A stretch of 64,000 nt of DNA from NCBI RefSeq assembly GCF_000737195.2, contig NZ_JALM01000028.1, positions 1 to 64,000 of the forward strand, written 5' to 3'. This document shows positions 26,161 through 35,218 of this stretch, one piece after another. Under the pieces are notes generated by a model, which searched no databases, was not told where the DNA came from, and was given only the letters and a program-made list of their open reading frames with translations. The stretch comes from Sciscionella sediminilitoris. GTDB lineage: Bacteria; Actinomycetota; Actinomycetes; Mycobacteriales; Pseudonocardiaceae. Each line of letters opens with the position of its first letter. Positions within the stretch are counted from its first letter, which is position 1. Both the position numbers and the translations under genes were made by a program.

Positions 26161-27501
26161 TCAGCTGTTCTGCGCCATCGGTTCGCTCTCCTTCGCCGAT
26201 TCCTCCTCCAGCAACGTGCGCTCATCGAACGGCTGCGCACCACTGAGTACCGAGCTCATCCGCTGCCGGTCGATCTCGTGGGTCCAGGTCCCGATGATCA
26301 CGGTGGCGATGGCGTTGCCCGCGAAGTTGGTGAGGGCGCGGGCTTCGGACATGAACCGGTCGATGCCGACGATGAAACCGACCCCGTCGACAAGGTCGGG
26401 CCGATGGGACTGCAGGCCGCCTGCGAGGGTGGCCAGTCCCGCTCCGGTGACGCCCGCGGCCCCCTTGGAGGCGATGACCATGAACAGCAGCAGGCCGATC
26501 TGTTCCCCGAGCGCCAGCGGTTTGTCGAGCGCTTCGGCGACGAAGATGGAGGCCATGGTGAGGTAGATGGCGGTGCCGTCCAGGTTGAAGGAGTATCCGG
26601 TGGGCACGGTGATCCCGACGACGGGTTTGCTCACCCCGAGGTGCTCCATCTTGGCGATCAGCCTCGGCAGCGCGGCCTCGGAGGACGAAGTGGACAGGAT
26701 GAGCAGGAATTCCCTTGCCAGGTAACGGAAAAGCCGGAACACGTTGACCCGGGCGACGGTCCAGAGCACGGTGCCGAGCACGCCGAACACGAACACGAGG
26801 CAGGTGAGGTAGAAGCCGACCATGATCACCGCGAGGCTGCCGATCGCCTTCCATCCGGTGGCACCGACGACGGCCGCGATGGCGCCGAACGCGCCGACCG
26901 GGGCGACCCACATGATCATCGACATGATGCGGAAGACCAAGCGCTGAATGTGTTCGATGCCTCGCCGGATCGGTTCGCCGCGGGGGCCGAGTTTCTGCAG
27001 CGCGAATCCGGCGAGCAGGGCGACGAGCAGGGTCTGCAGCACCTGTCCCTCGGTGAGCGCGGAGAACAGCGATTTCGGGATGATGCCGAGCAGGAACTCG
27101 GTGGTGTTCTCACCGCCTTCGATCTGTTCACGCCCGGAGCTGGCGATGTCCTTGGTCAGGTGCAGCCCGTCACCCGGTTCGAGCACATTGCCGATCAGCA
27201 ACCCGATCACGAGCGCGATCGCGGACATGACGAGGAAATAGCCGATCGCCATTCCGCCGACCTTGCCGACTTTCGCCGCCCGCGCGACCGAACCGACGCC
27301 GAGCGTGATCGTGCAGAAGATGATCGGCGAAATCATCATCTTCACCAGATCCACGAATCCGGTGCCGAGCGGTTTGAGGTCCTTTCCGAACGCGGGAAAG
27401 AGCAGACCAACCGCGACACCGAGCGCGACCGCGACGATCACCGCGAGATACAGATAATGCGTGCGGTCCAGCTTTTTGGCTACCCCAGCCGATTTCGGCA
27501 C
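26161..27501 (-). CDS. dctA: C4-dicarboxylate/proton (sodium) symporter, DAACS family
   Basis: Imports succinate, malate or fumarate. The 446-residue product has the DctA/GltP fold: serine-rich hairpin (LSTSSSEAALPRL), GYSFNLDGTAIYLTMA and the C-terminal IVGIDRFMSEARALTNFAGNA substrate-site region, with the DR...N residues intact. GTG 27501 follows GGAGGCAACG. It is divergent from a DcuS/DcuR-type two-component system, the standard arrangement for C4-dicarboxylate sensing, which favours dicarboxylate over glutamate as substrate. Confidence 0.92.
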   Translation of the reverse strand: MPKSAGVAKKLDRTHYLYLAVIVAVALGVAVGLLFPAFGKDLKPLGTGFVDLVKMMISPIIFCTITLGVGSVARAAKVGKVGGMAIGYFLVMSAIALVIGLLIGNVLEPGDGLHLTKDIASSGREQIEGGENTTEFLLGIIPKSLFSALTEGQVLQTLLVALLAGFALQKLGPRGEPIRRGIEHIQRLVFRIMSMIMWVAPVGAFGAIAAVVGATGWKAIGSLAVIMVGFYLTCLVFVFGVLGTVLWTVARVNVFRLFRYLAREFLLILSTSSSEAALPRLIAKMEHLGVSKPVVGITVPTGYSFNLDGTAIYLTMASIFVAEALDKPLALGEQIGLLLFMVIASKGAAGVTGAGLATLAGGLQSHRPDLVDGVGFIVGIDRFMSEARALTNFAGNAIATVIIGTWTHEIDRQRMSSVLSGAQPFDERTLLEEESAKESEPMAQNS

Positions 27502-27588
27502 CGTTGCCTCCAGTCATAGATGAAACGCCTGGGGAACTATTGGCCACCCGGCGCGGTGCCGTCACGATTGTGTTCATATCGTTCACGG

Positions 27589-29127
27589 ATGCGGATGAGT
27601 GTCGCCAGACAACTACTCCTGCTGCAGGTGGTGGTCGTGGTACTGCTCGTCGCGGCGGGATCGGTGCTCTCCGTGCTCGACGCGCGACGGGCCGCGCAGG
27701 ATCGGGCGCGCGAGGTGGTGCGCACCGTCGCCGAATCGCTCGCCGATCTGCCCGAGCTGCCCGCGGACACGAAGGAGCTGCAGCCGCTGGCCGAACAGGT
27801 TCGCGCGGACACCGGGGTCGACTTCATCACGATCATGCGCCCCGACGGGGTGCGCTACACCCATCCGAACCCGGGCCTGATCGGGAAGCGGTTCCTCGGG
27901 AACACCGCGCCCGCGCTCGCCGGGCACACCTTCACCGAGACCTACACCGGAACACTCGGCCCTTCGATGCGTGCGGTGGCGCCGGTGTTCGACCGGCGGC
28001 ATCAGGTGCGTGCCCTGGTCGCGGTCGGCATCACGATCCGCGAGGTCACCCAGGAACTCCGCGATCGGTTGCCGGTACTGCTCGGGGTGGCCGCGGTGGT
28101 ACTGGTTGCCGGGCTGGCGGGCAGCTACCTGGTCAGCAGGCGGCTGCGGCGCCAGACCCGCGGGCTCGCCCCGGACGAGCTGGCCCGGATGTTCGACTAC
28201 TACGAGGGCGTGCTGCACGCGGTCACCGAAGGGCTGGTGCTGTTCGACCGCGAGGGCAGGCTCGCGCTGTGCAATGACGCGGCACGCGAACTCCTCGCAC
28301 TCGAGGGCGATCCGCGCGGGCGCACCGCCGCGGAGCTCGGGTTCGCCGGGGAGCTGGCCGGTGCGGTGGTCTCCGCCGAACCGCGCACCGATGAGATCCA
28401 CGTGACCGATACCGGCGTGCTCGTGGTCAACGTGGCCCCGGTGCACGCGCGCGGGCGACGTCTCGGCACCGTGGTCACCCTGCGGGATCACACCGAGCTG
28501 CAGGCCCTGACCGGGGAGCTCGACGCGGTGCGCGGCTTCGCCGAATCGCTTCGCGCCCAGGCCCACGAATCGGCGAACCGGCTGCACGCCGTGGTCTCCC
28601 TGGTCGAGCTCGGCCGCCCGGAACGGGCCGTCGAGCTGGCCACCGAGGAACTGGCCACCGCGCAGCAGCTCACCGACCGGGTCGTCGGCGCGGTCACCGA
28701 ACCCGTGCTCGCCGCCCTGCTGCTCGGCAAATCGGCGGAGGCGAACGAACGCGGGGCAGAACTGAGCGTCACCGAGGACACCGAGGTCGGTGAAGGGCTG
28801 CTGGAACCGCGCGAACTGATCACCGTGCTGGGTAACCTGATCGACAACGCCATCGACGCGGCCATCGAGAACGCCGCTGCGGCCCGGCCACGGGTGGAGG
28901 TGACCGTGCGCGTGCACGAGGGCGAACTGCTGCTGCGGGTCACCGACAGCGGGCCGGGGGTGGACGCGGAGCAACTTCCGCAGCTGTTCCGCCGCGGCTG
29001 GACCACGAAATCCGGTGGCCGTGGCCTCGGGCTCGCGCTCGTCGGCCAGGTGGTGCGCAGCAGGGGCGGATCGATCGAGGTGCACGGCGCGGAGTTCAGC
29101 GTGCGGATTCCCGTGGAGCGGCGATGA
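27589..29127 (+). CDS. CitA/DcuS-type sensor histidine kinase
   Basis: Membrane sensor of carboxylates. The 512-residue product has a first membrane helix (LLLLQVVVVVLLVAAGSVL), an extracytoplasmic PDC/Cache domain at about 45-165 with VDFITIMRPDGVRYTHPNP, a second helix, a PAS domain, the SPOB-type phosphoacceptor helix with AHESANRLHAVVSL (His, Glu, Asn conserved) and a HATPase domain (NLIDNAIDAAI, DSGPGV, GRGLGLALV). ATG 27589 or 27595 may start it. It overlaps the response regulator by 4 bp and diverges from dctA. Confidence 0.92.
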   Translation: MRMSVARQLLLLQVVVVVLLVAAGSVLSVLDARRAAQDRAREVVRTVAESLADLPELPADTKELQPLAEQVRADTGVDFITIMRPDGVRYTHPNPGLIGKRFLGNTAPALAGHTFTETYTGTLGPSMRAVAPVFDRRHQVRALVAVGITIREVTQELRDRLPVLLGVAAVVLVAGLAGSYLVSRRLRRQTRGLAPDELARMFDYYEGVLHAVTEGLVLFDREGRLALCNDAARELLALEGDPRGRTAAELGFAGELAGAVVSAEPRTDEIHVTDTGVLVVNVAPVHARGRRLGTVVTLRDHTELQALTGELDAVRGFAESLRAQAHESANRLHAVVSLVELGRPERAVELATEELATAQQLTDRVVGAVTEPVLAALLLGKSAEANERGAELSVTEDTEVGEGLLEPRELITVLGNLIDNAIDAAIENAAAARPRVEVTVRVHEGELLLRVTDSGPGVDAEQLPQLFRRGWTTKSGGRGLGLALVGQVVRSRGGSIEVHGAEFSVRIPVERR

Positions 29128-29795
29128 TCGCCGTGCTCATCGTGGAGGACGAACCCGAGGCCGCACGGGCGCACGAGGACTACGTGTCGCGGGTGCCCGG
29201 ATTCACCGTCGCCGGGGTGGTGCACTCCGGGGCCGAGGCGCTGCGGTTCTGCGCCCGCGAACACGTGGACCTGGTACTGCTCGATTTCTACCTGCCCGAT
29301 ATGCACGGCCTCGCCGTCTGCCGTGCGCTGCGCGGGGTGGACGTCATCGCGGTCACCTCGGCGCGCGATCTGGCCGTGGTGAAGGACGCGGTGTCCTCCG
29401 GGGTGGTGCAGTATCTGCTCAAACCGTTCGCTTTCGCCGCACTACGGGAGAAACTGACCCGCTACGCCCGGTTCCGGGAACAGGCCGCGCGCACCGGAGA
29501 GGTCAGCGATCAGGCCGAGCTCGACGGGATGTTCGCCGCGCTGCGCACCCCCGACCATCACGCCCTGCCCAAGGGCATGAGCCGGAGCACCCTGGACGCG
29601 GTGCGCGCGGTACTCGGCACCGCCGGAGAAGGGCTCTCCGCCGCCGCGGTCGCCGAGGCCATCGGCGCCACCCGGGTCACCGCGCGCCGCTATCTGGAAT
29701 ACCTCGCGGACAACGGGATCGCGCGCCGGGCACCACATTATGGTCAGGTCGGGCGGCCGGAGGTCAGGTTCTTTATAGTTGATCCTCGTGGTTGA
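29124..29795 (+). CDS. CitB/DcuR-type response regulator
   Basis: A 223-residue regulator: receiver domain with acidic pair EDE near residues 8-10, phosphoacceptor Asp in LLDFYLPD (about residue 54), and Lys in LLKPF, then a linker and a winged HTH (AAVAEAIGATRVTARRYLEYL). It is the partner of the kinase upstream (ATGA overlap) and most likely activates dctA, whose promoter lies just upstream of the kinase gene. Its end overlaps the start of the methyltransferase. Confidence 0.92.
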   Translation: MIAVLIVEDEPEAARAHEDYVSRVPGFTVAGVVHSGAEALRFCAREHVDLVLLDFYLPDMHGLAVCRALRGVDVIAVTSARDLAVVKDAVSSGVVQYLLKPFAFAALREKLTRYARFREQAARTGEVSDQAELDGMFAALRTPDHHALPKGMSRSTLDAVRAVLGTAGEGLSAAAVAEAIGATRVTARRYLEYLADNGIARRAPHYGQVGRPEVRFFIVDPRG

Positions 29796-30561
29796 CTCCG
29801 TTTCCCGTTTCGACGGCTTCGCCGAGGAATACGACCGTGTCCGGCCGAGCCCGCCCGCCGCACTGTTCGAACTGCTGCGCCAGTACACCGGCCGGGAATC
29901 CCCGACCGTGGTGGACCTCGGCGCGGGAACCGGACTGTCCACCGAGCCATGGCAGGACATCGCCGGACAGCTCTACGCCGTGGAACCGAATGCCGAGATG
30001 GCCGCGATCGCGCGCGCCCGGGTCCCGGGGCTGACCATCGCCGACGGGACCGCCGAACACACCGGACTGCCGGACGCGTGCGCCGATCTGGTCACCGCGA
30101 GCCAGGCGCTGCACTGGTTCGACGCCGAACGGGCACTGCCCGAGGTCGCCAGGATCCTCAAACCCGGCGGGGTGTTCGCCGCCTACGACTGCGACTGGCC
30201 GCCGACCGTGCACCCCGAGGTGGACGCGGCCTATCTGGAGTTCGAGCGCAAGCACTACGCGGCGCAGATCGAGCTGAACCTGTTGCCGCGCAAGGCGAAC
30301 AAACACGAGCACGCGCAGCGGATGCGGGACAGCGGCCAATTCCGGCTGGTCCGCGAGATCGCGCTGCACGCGCAGGATTCCGGCGACGCCGCGCGGTTGT
30401 GCGCTGTCGCGGAGAGCCAGGGCGGCACGGTCGCCCTGCGCAGAGCGGGCGTCGGGGACGAAGGCATCGGCATGGACGTGCTCGCCGCGGCGGCCCAGCG
30501 CCACCTCGCGGAACCGCGCACCTGGTGGTGGACCTACCGCGTGCGCCTCGGCGTGGTCTAG
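29788..30561 (+). CDS. Class I SAM-dependent methyltransferase
   Basis: A 257-residue methyltransferase with motif I VVDLGAGTGLS, the acidic residue in AVEPNAEM, and post-motif HWFDAERALPEVARILKPGG as in the UbiE/trans-aconitate type group. GTG 29788 is used since it gives the common start of the family; TTG 29779 is possible. It overlaps the response regulator by 8 bp. Substrate is unknown. Its TAG stop is embedded in CTAG and shared with the convergent antiporter stop. Confidence 0.85.
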   Translation: MVDSVSRFDGFAEEYDRVRPSPPAALFELLRQYTGRESPTVVDLGAGTGLSTEPWQDIAGQLYAVEPNAEMAAIARARVPGLTIADGTAEHTGLPDACADLVTASQALHWFDAERALPEVARILKPGGVFAAYDCDWPPTVHPEVDAAYLEFERKHYAAQIELNLLPRKANKHEHAQRMRDSGQFRLVREIALHAQDSGDAARLCAVAESQGGTVALRRAGVGDEGIGMDVLAAAAQRHLAEPRTWWWTYRVRLGVV

Positions 30562-32099
30562 CGGTCCAGCGAGGCCTCGTCCTCGTCCAGTTCCCGCTGC
30601 ACCCGGCGGAACACCTCGTCATCGATATCGCCGTTGTCCCGCGCTTCGATGAAGGTCGTGCGCTCCACCTTGATCATCTCGCGGCGGATCCGGCGGAACT
30701 TCGACATCGGGGTTTCCTCGTCCTGGCGGCCGAGCTGCTCCCACACCCCGTTGGCGCGCAGTTCGGCGGCGGCGCGCAGCCGGTCGATCAGTTTGGTGTG
30801 TTTCCCGGTCTGGTCGAGTTCGTCGAGCCGGTCGATGGAGCGTTTGGCCGCGGTGTGCCGGATCTGGGCTTCGGCGAGCCGGTCCTCGTGCTCCTCGTTG
30901 CCTTCCACTCCGAGCCGGTTGATCAGCCAGGGCAGGGTCAATCCTTGCAGCACCAGGGTTCCCACCGTCACCACGAAGGCGCACAGCAGGATCACCCCGC
31001 GTTGATCGGCCGCCATCGCGATGGGCAGCCCGACCGCGGGGGCGAGCGAGACCACCCCGCGCATCCCGGCCCAGGACAGCACGGTGACATGTCTCCAGCT
31101 CGGGCGCGGATCGTTGCGGCGCAACAGTAATCGCGGAATATAGGTCGCGGGGAACAGCCAGGCGATGCGCACCACGATCGTCACCACCAGCAGGACGAGC
31201 GCGACGAGGAACACCGAGACGGACACCCCGCTCGCCTCCACGGCGTTGCGCAGCTGTAGTCCGATCAGCGCGAACACCATCGATTCGAGCAGCATCTTCA
31301 CCGCGTCCCACACCGCGGCGTCCTGCAAACGGGTGGCATAGCCCGCCTTGGTGGAGTTGTGCCCGAGGTAGAGCCCGGCCGTGACCACCGCGAGCACGCC
31401 CGAGGTCTCCAGGTCCTCCGCGATCAGATACGCCCCGAACGGCACCAGCAGGCCCATCGCGCTCTCCAGGATCGGGTCCCCGATCCGCATCCGCACCTGG
31501 TGCACGAGGTAGCCGATGACCAGCCCGATCACGATGCCGCCCGCCGTGGCGAGGGCGAACATCCACAGCCCCCTGCCGAACGAGAACCCGGTGCCGATCG
31601 CCGCGGCCACCGCGACCTTGTAGGTGGTCAGCGCGGTCGCGTCATTGCCGAGGCTTTCCCCGGAGAGCAGGGTCATCAGCTTGCGCGGCAGCCCCAGCCT
31701 GCGCCCGATCGCCGTGGCCGCGACCGCGTCCGGCGGTGCCACGATCGCGCCGAGCACCAAGGCCGCGGGCAGCGAGAGCGAGGGAAGCAGCCAGTAGGCG
31801 GTCAGCCCCACCGCCGCCGCGGTCACCAGTACCAGTCCCACCGCGAGCAGCGCGATCGGGCGGATGTTCGCGCGCAGGTTCACATAGGAGGACTCCAGCG
31901 AGGCCGAGTAGAGCAACGGCGGCAGGATCAGCGCCAGGGTGAGCTCGGGGTCGATGTCGAAGGCGGGCAGCCCGGGGATGAACGAGACCGCGAGCCCGGC
32001 GGCGAGCAGCACCAGCGGGCCGGGGATCTTATAGCGCCGTGATGCGGCCGTCACCACGAGTGAACCGGCCAACAGCAGCAGCATCTCCACCCCGGACAT
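30558..32099 (-). CDS. Monovalent cation/proton antiporter (CPA1, NhaP-like)
   Basis: Exchanges Na+ or K+ for protons across the membrane. The 513-residue product has about 12 helices, AIVAPPDAVAATAIG and the ion-site GESLGNDATAL, which matches the CPA1 GESLxND motif. The C-terminal 110 residues form a charged cytoplasmic tail. ATG 32099 lies 37 bp from the divergent zinc-finger gene. Confidence 0.9.
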   Translation of the reverse strand: MSGVEMLLLLAGSLVVTAASRRYKIPGPLVLLAAGLAVSFIPGLPAFDIDPELTLALILPPLLYSASLESSYVNLRANIRPIALLAVGLVLVTAAAVGLTAYWLLPSLSLPAALVLGAIVAPPDAVAATAIGRRLGLPRKLMTLLSGESLGNDATALTTYKVAVAAAIGTGFSFGRGLWMFALATAGGIVIGLVIGYLVHQVRMRIGDPILESAMGLLVPFGAYLIAEDLETSGVLAVVTAGLYLGHNSTKAGYATRLQDAAVWDAVKMLLESMVFALIGLQLRNAVEASGVSVSVFLVALVLLVVTIVVRIAWLFPATYIPRLLLRRNDPRPSWRHVTVLSWAGMRGVVSLAPAVGLPIAMAADQRGVILLCAFVVTVGTLVLQGLTLPWLINRLGVEGNEEHEDRLAEAQIRHTAAKRSIDRLDELDQTGKHTKLIDRLRAAAELRANGVWEQLGRQDEETPMSKFRRIRREMIKVERTTFIEARDNGDIDDEVFRRVQRELDEDEASLDR

Positions 32100-32124
32100 C
32101 GGGTCTCCTCCTCGTACGGCGGAC

Positions 32125-32136
32125 TAGACTGAGCTC
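32125..32136 (+). promoter_or_regulatory. -10 box of a probably leaderless zinc-finger gene
   Basis: TAGACT at 32125-32130 is exactly 6 nt before the ATG at 32137, and there is no Shine-Dalgarno sequence. This spacing is typical of leaderless actinobacterial transcripts. Confidence 0.5.
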
Positions 32137-32394
32137 ATGAGCTGTGTGCATGTGCAGGCACTCCCCGAGCTGCGCATCGATGCCGGGCAGGGATGCGCCG
32201 ATTGCCTCACGCTAGGTGAAGATACCTGGGCACACCTGCGTGCCTGTTTAACCTGTGGCCATGTGGCGTGCTGCGATTCCAGCGAGCACCAGCACGCGAG
32301 CGCGCACCACGCGGCGACCGGCCACCCGGTGATGCGTTCGGTGGAACCCGGGGAGAGCTGGCGCTGGTGCTACGTGGACGCGCGGCTGGTGTAG
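32137..32394 (+). CDS. UBP-type zinc-finger domain protein
   Basis: An 85-residue protein that is almost only a zinc finger of the ubiquitin-hydrolase (ZnF-UBP) type. Metal ligands are visible in CVHV, GCADCL, HLRACLTCGHVACCDSS and EHQHASAHHAATGHPV, followed by WRWCYVD. Bacterial members are short stand-alone proteins of unknown role; ubiquitin binding should not be assumed. It is divergent from the antiporter and appears leaderless. A dispersed repeat begins 4 bp after its stop. Confidence 0.88.
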   Translation: MSCVHVQALPELRIDAGQGCADCLTLGEDTWAHLRACLTCGHVACCDSSEHQHASAHHAATGHPVMRSVEPGESWRWCYVDARLV

Positions 32395-32398
32395 AGCA

Positions 32399-32598
32399 CT
32401 TCTGAGAACCCCATGCCCTGCTGCGCTGCGACATCGGCGAAGTACCTTCGCGTGCCAGCGCGGCGCCTCGCGGCGTTGTCCTCCTCCCGCGCAGCGCCGC
32501 TGCGCTGTCGTCGTCCGCCTTGCTGATCTCGGGTGCGGGTGCCCCGCGGGGCACCGTCACGCTGCCTCCCGCTCGCGACGGGCGAGGGTTCCCAGAGG
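32399..32598 (+). repeat. Dispersed intergenic repeat, copy B, with terminal inverted repeats
   Basis: About 200 bp between the zinc-finger gene and purD, related block by block to copy A before ssuA. Its ends are inverted: CTTCTGAGAACCCC at 32399-32412 against the complement of 32584-32598, with 11 of 14 matching positions. It contains several internal GC-rich palindromes. This looks like a non-autonomous MITE-like or structured intergenic repeat. No open frame of note lies inside. Confidence 0.65.
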
Positions 32599-32615
32599 CA
32601 CTCTGGCGCATGTCC

Positions 32616-32627
32616 TAGGCTGGCCCC
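32616..32627 (+). promoter_or_regulatory. -10 box of a probably leaderless purD
   Basis: TAGGCT at 32616-32621 is 6 nt before the purD GTG, with no Shine-Dalgarno sequence between them. The matching -35 region would fall on the end of repeat copy B. Confidence 0.45.
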
Positions 32628-33860
32628 GTGCGCGTTCTGGTGATCGGGGCCGGTGCTCGCGAGCACGCCCTCGTACTCGCGATGTCCCATGACCCCACGG
32701 TGACCGCCCTGGCCTGTGCCCCGGGCAATGCGGGCACCGCGGCCGTCGCCGAGCAGCCGGCGATCGCCGATCCGAACGACGCGGCCGCCGTGGTGGAGCT
32801 CGCCCGCGGCTGGTCGGCCGATCTGGTCGTGATCGGGCCGGAGGCACCGCTGGTCGCCGGGGTCGCGGACGCCGTGCGCGCCGCGGGCATCGCCTGCTTC
32901 GGCCCCTCCGCATCCGCGGCCCGCATCGAGGGTTCCAAGGCCTTCGCCAAGGACGTCATGCACGCGGCCGGGGTACCCACCGCACGCAGCGAGGTGGTGG
33001 ACAACCCCGCGCGGCTGGACAAGGCGCTCGCCGGATTCGGCCCGACCTATGTGGTCAAGGACGACGGACTCGCGGCGGGCAAGGGGGTCGTGGTCACCGA
33101 GGACATCGAGGCGGCACGGGCGCACGCGCTGACCCTGCTGGACGGCGGCCACCCGGTGATCCTCGAGTCCTTTGTGGACGGACCGGAGGTCTCGCTGTTC
33201 TGCCTCGTCGACGGGGAGACCGTGGTCCCGCTGCTACCCGCGCAGGACTTCAAGCGCGTCGGGGACGGCGGGGTCGGCCCGAACACCGGCGGAATGGGTG
33301 CCTACGCGCCGCTGCCCTGGGCCGAACCCGGGCTCGCCGACACGATCGTGCGCACCATCGTGGAACCCACCGTTCGCGAACTCGCCGCGCGCGGGGTTCC
33401 GTTCAACGGGCTGCTCTACGCCGGGCTCGCGCTCAGCTCGGACGGGCCCCAGGTCATCGAGTTCAACGCGCGCTTCGGGGATCCGGAGACCGAGGCCGTG
33501 CTCGCCCTGCTGCGCAGCCCGCTCGCCGGGGTGCTGCACGCGACCGCGACCGGAAAGCTCGCCGAACTCCCGCCACTCGAATGGGCGGAGGGGACCGCGG
33601 TCACCGTGGTGCTCGCCGCCGAGGGCTACCCGGGCACCCCGCGCGTGGGCGACCCGATCACCGGGGCCGAGGCCGAGGGCGTGCTGCACGCGGGAACCCG
33701 CCGCCGCGAGGACGGGGCCATCGTTTCCTCGGGGGGCCGGGTGCTCGCCGTCGTCGGTTCCGGGGACGATCTCGACGCCGCCCGTGCCCAGGCCTATCAG
33801 CGCATCGAGGGCGTGCACCTGACCGGCGGGCACTACCGCACGGACATCGCCGAATTCTGA
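32628..33860 (+). CDS. purD: Phosphoribosylamine-glycine ligase
   Basis: Second step of de novo purine synthesis: joins phosphoribosylamine and glycine with ATP. The 410-residue product begins [15 protein letters not shown] and has [31 protein letters not shown], the ATP-grasp metal residues in [14 protein letters not shown] and family length. GTG 32628 is the only good start. It is separated from other purine genes here and is flanked upstream by repeat copy B and, at its stop, by a short copy of the repeat end. Confidence 0.97.
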   Translation: MRVLVIGAGAREHALVLAMSHDPTVTALACAPGNAGTAAVAEQPAIADPNDAAAVVELARGWSADLVVIGPEAPLVAGVADAVRAAGIACFGPSASAARIEGSKAFAKDVMHAAGVPTARSEVVDNPARLDKALAGFGPTYVVKDDGLAAGKGVVVTEDIEAARAHALTLLDGGHPVILESFVDGPEVSLFCLVDGETVVPLLPAQDFKRVGDGGVGPNTGGMGAYAPLPWAEPGLADTIVRTIVEPTVRELAARGVPFNGLLYAGLALSSDGPQVIEFNARFGDPETEAVLALLRSPLAGVLHATATGKLAELPPLEWAEGTAVTVVLAAEGYPGTPRVGDPITGAEAEGVLHAGTRRREDGAIVSSGGRVLAVVGSGDDLDAARAQAYQRIEGVHLTGGHYRTDIAEF

Positions 33861-33889
33861 GAACCCCGACGGAACCCCGGCGGGTTCCG
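33855..33889 (+). terminator. Hairpin at the purD stop with repeat-end sequence
   Basis: TTCTGAGAACCCC at 33855-33867 repeats exactly the end of copy B (32400-32412) and contains the purD TGA. It is followed by CGGAACCC (33870-33877), a CGGC loop and GGGTTCCG (33882-33889), an 8-bp perfect hairpin without a U-tract. It may act as terminator and may be a solo end of the dispersed repeat. Confidence 0.5.
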
Positions 33890-33974
33890 CTGCGTCGAAC
33901 GACCGGTACGGCTGCCCGCTCCTTGGTAGCCTGCTGACTGGTACGCAAGCTCGGGGCAGGGGAAGGTGGTGTCG

Positions 33975-34406
33975 ATGGCCGATACGCACACCGCCGATCC
34001 GCTGCAGCGCGCGCTCGCCGCGGTGGAGAACGCCGAGCTGCGGGCCACCGCGAGTGCCGAACGGGCCTTGGCGCCGAGCGGGATGCGCGACATCCAGGTC
34101 GACAAGGACAACGTGCTGCAGGTCGCCGAGGTCGTGCAGGAGGTACTGGACACCGAGGGGCGCAAGGTCCGGGAACTGCTCGGCGAGATCGGGATCCTGG
34201 CCCCGGGCGACGACCTGGTCAGCAAGGGGATGGCCGAAGCCTGGGACAAACGGCTGCGGACGAACCCGGACTCGCACGTGAACCGCATCCAGGGCTACCT
34301 GGACAGCCTGGCGCGACTGGTGGACCGGCTGGCCGAGGCCGCGCGCAGCTACGGGTTCAACGAGGAGGAGATCGCGGGCGCCCTGAACAAGGTGGGCAGG
34401 CAGTGA
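33975..34406 (+). CDS. PE-like helical protein, candidate type VII secretion substrate
   Basis: A 143-residue, all-helical, cysteine-free protein with no signal peptide. Near the C-terminus, at Tyr126, it has YGFNE, which fits the type VII general secretion motif YxxxD/E placed after a helical hairpin as in PE proteins. It overlaps the next gene, a PPE-like protein, by 4 bp (GTGA), and EspG follows, which is the classical PE-PPE-EspG order. Sequence similarity to PE proteins is low, so the call rests on motif, size and context. Confidence 0.62.
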   Translation: MADTHTADPLQRALAAVENAELRATASAERALAPSGMRDIQVDKDNVLQVAEVVQEVLDTEGRKVRELLGEIGILAPGDDLVSKGMAEAWDKRLRTNPDSHVNRIQGYLDSLARLVDRLAEAARSYGFNEEEIAGALNKVGRQ

Positions 34407-35218
34407 ACGCCGACATCCCGGACTATCGCTGGGCGGGCTGGTCCAACTCCGAACTCGCACGCGAGATCCGGGCGATGCGCTCCGGAAAGGGCGTCGACTC
34501 GCTCTCCCTGGCCATCGGCAATCTGTTCGAGGCCGCGCAGGCGATGGCCGCCATCGAGGACAAACTGCGCACCCAGCTGGGCAAGCTCGGGGTCGTCTGG
34601 GGAGCGGGGCTCGCCGCGGAGCAGGCCGGTGCCACGCTCGGCGGGGCCGCCGAGCACGCGAGCCAGGGGAACGCCCGCACCGAGGCGATGCGCGCCGGGC
34701 TGGACCACACCACCGAGTCCTTCGTGCGCACCAGGAACGGCATGCCGGATCCGGACGAGCTGGACGGCCCCGCCGAGAAGGGGATGCAGACGATCGTGAC
34801 CGGGTCCGGGGACTGGACGCGGGCCGCGCAGCGATCGCACGAGGCGCGGCAGCGCGCGGTCGACGGGCTGACCGGGTACACCGACGCGAGCCGGACCTCG
34901 GTCGCCCAGTCCGAGTCCACGGACGACCGCGAACCCCGGCAGCAGGGCGGCGGGTCGGGTTTCGACGCCGCTGCCGCCGTCGCGGGTATCGGTGGTGGCG
35001 CGGCCGGGGTCGCCGGGCTGCAGGGCCGCGGGGAACAGGTCGTGTACGGCAAGGACCGGGGACCCGCGCAGCCGCTGACCGGGCGCGGCGAACCCGACGA
35101 GGACCACGTGCGCAGATTCGCCGTCGAGGACACCGACCTGTTCAGTGAGGAACGTCCGGTCGCGCCCCCGGTGCTCGAGGGTCCGGTCGAGGAAGACCAG
35201 AAGGACGAGCGTGCCTGA
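34403..35218 (+). CDS. PPE-like protein, candidate type VII secretion substrate
   Basis: A 271-residue protein, helical over residues 15-160 with LGVVWGAGLAAEQAG placing Trp66 at the expected hairpin turn (WxG-like), then a Gly/Ala-rich segment and an acidic, disordered C-terminus. This suits a PPE-like heterodimer partner of the preceding PE-like protein, with EspG as chaperone. There is no signal peptide. GTG 34403 overlaps the upstream stop. The canonical Pro-Pro-Glu N-terminus is absent, as in many non-mycobacterial homologues. Confidence 0.62.
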   Translation: MNADIPDYRWAGWSNSELAREIRAMRSGKGVDSLSLAIGNLFEAAQAMAAIEDKLRTQLGKLGVVWGAGLAAEQAGATLGGAAEHASQGNARTEAMRAGLDHTTESFVRTRNGMPDPDELDGPAEKGMQTIVTGSGDWTRAAQRSHEARQRAVDGLTGYTDASRTSVAQSESTDDREPRQQGGGSGFDAAAAVAGIGGGAAGVAGLQGRGEQVVYGKDRGPAQPLTGRGEPDEDHVRRFAVEDTDLFSEERPVAPPVLEGPVEEDQKDERA

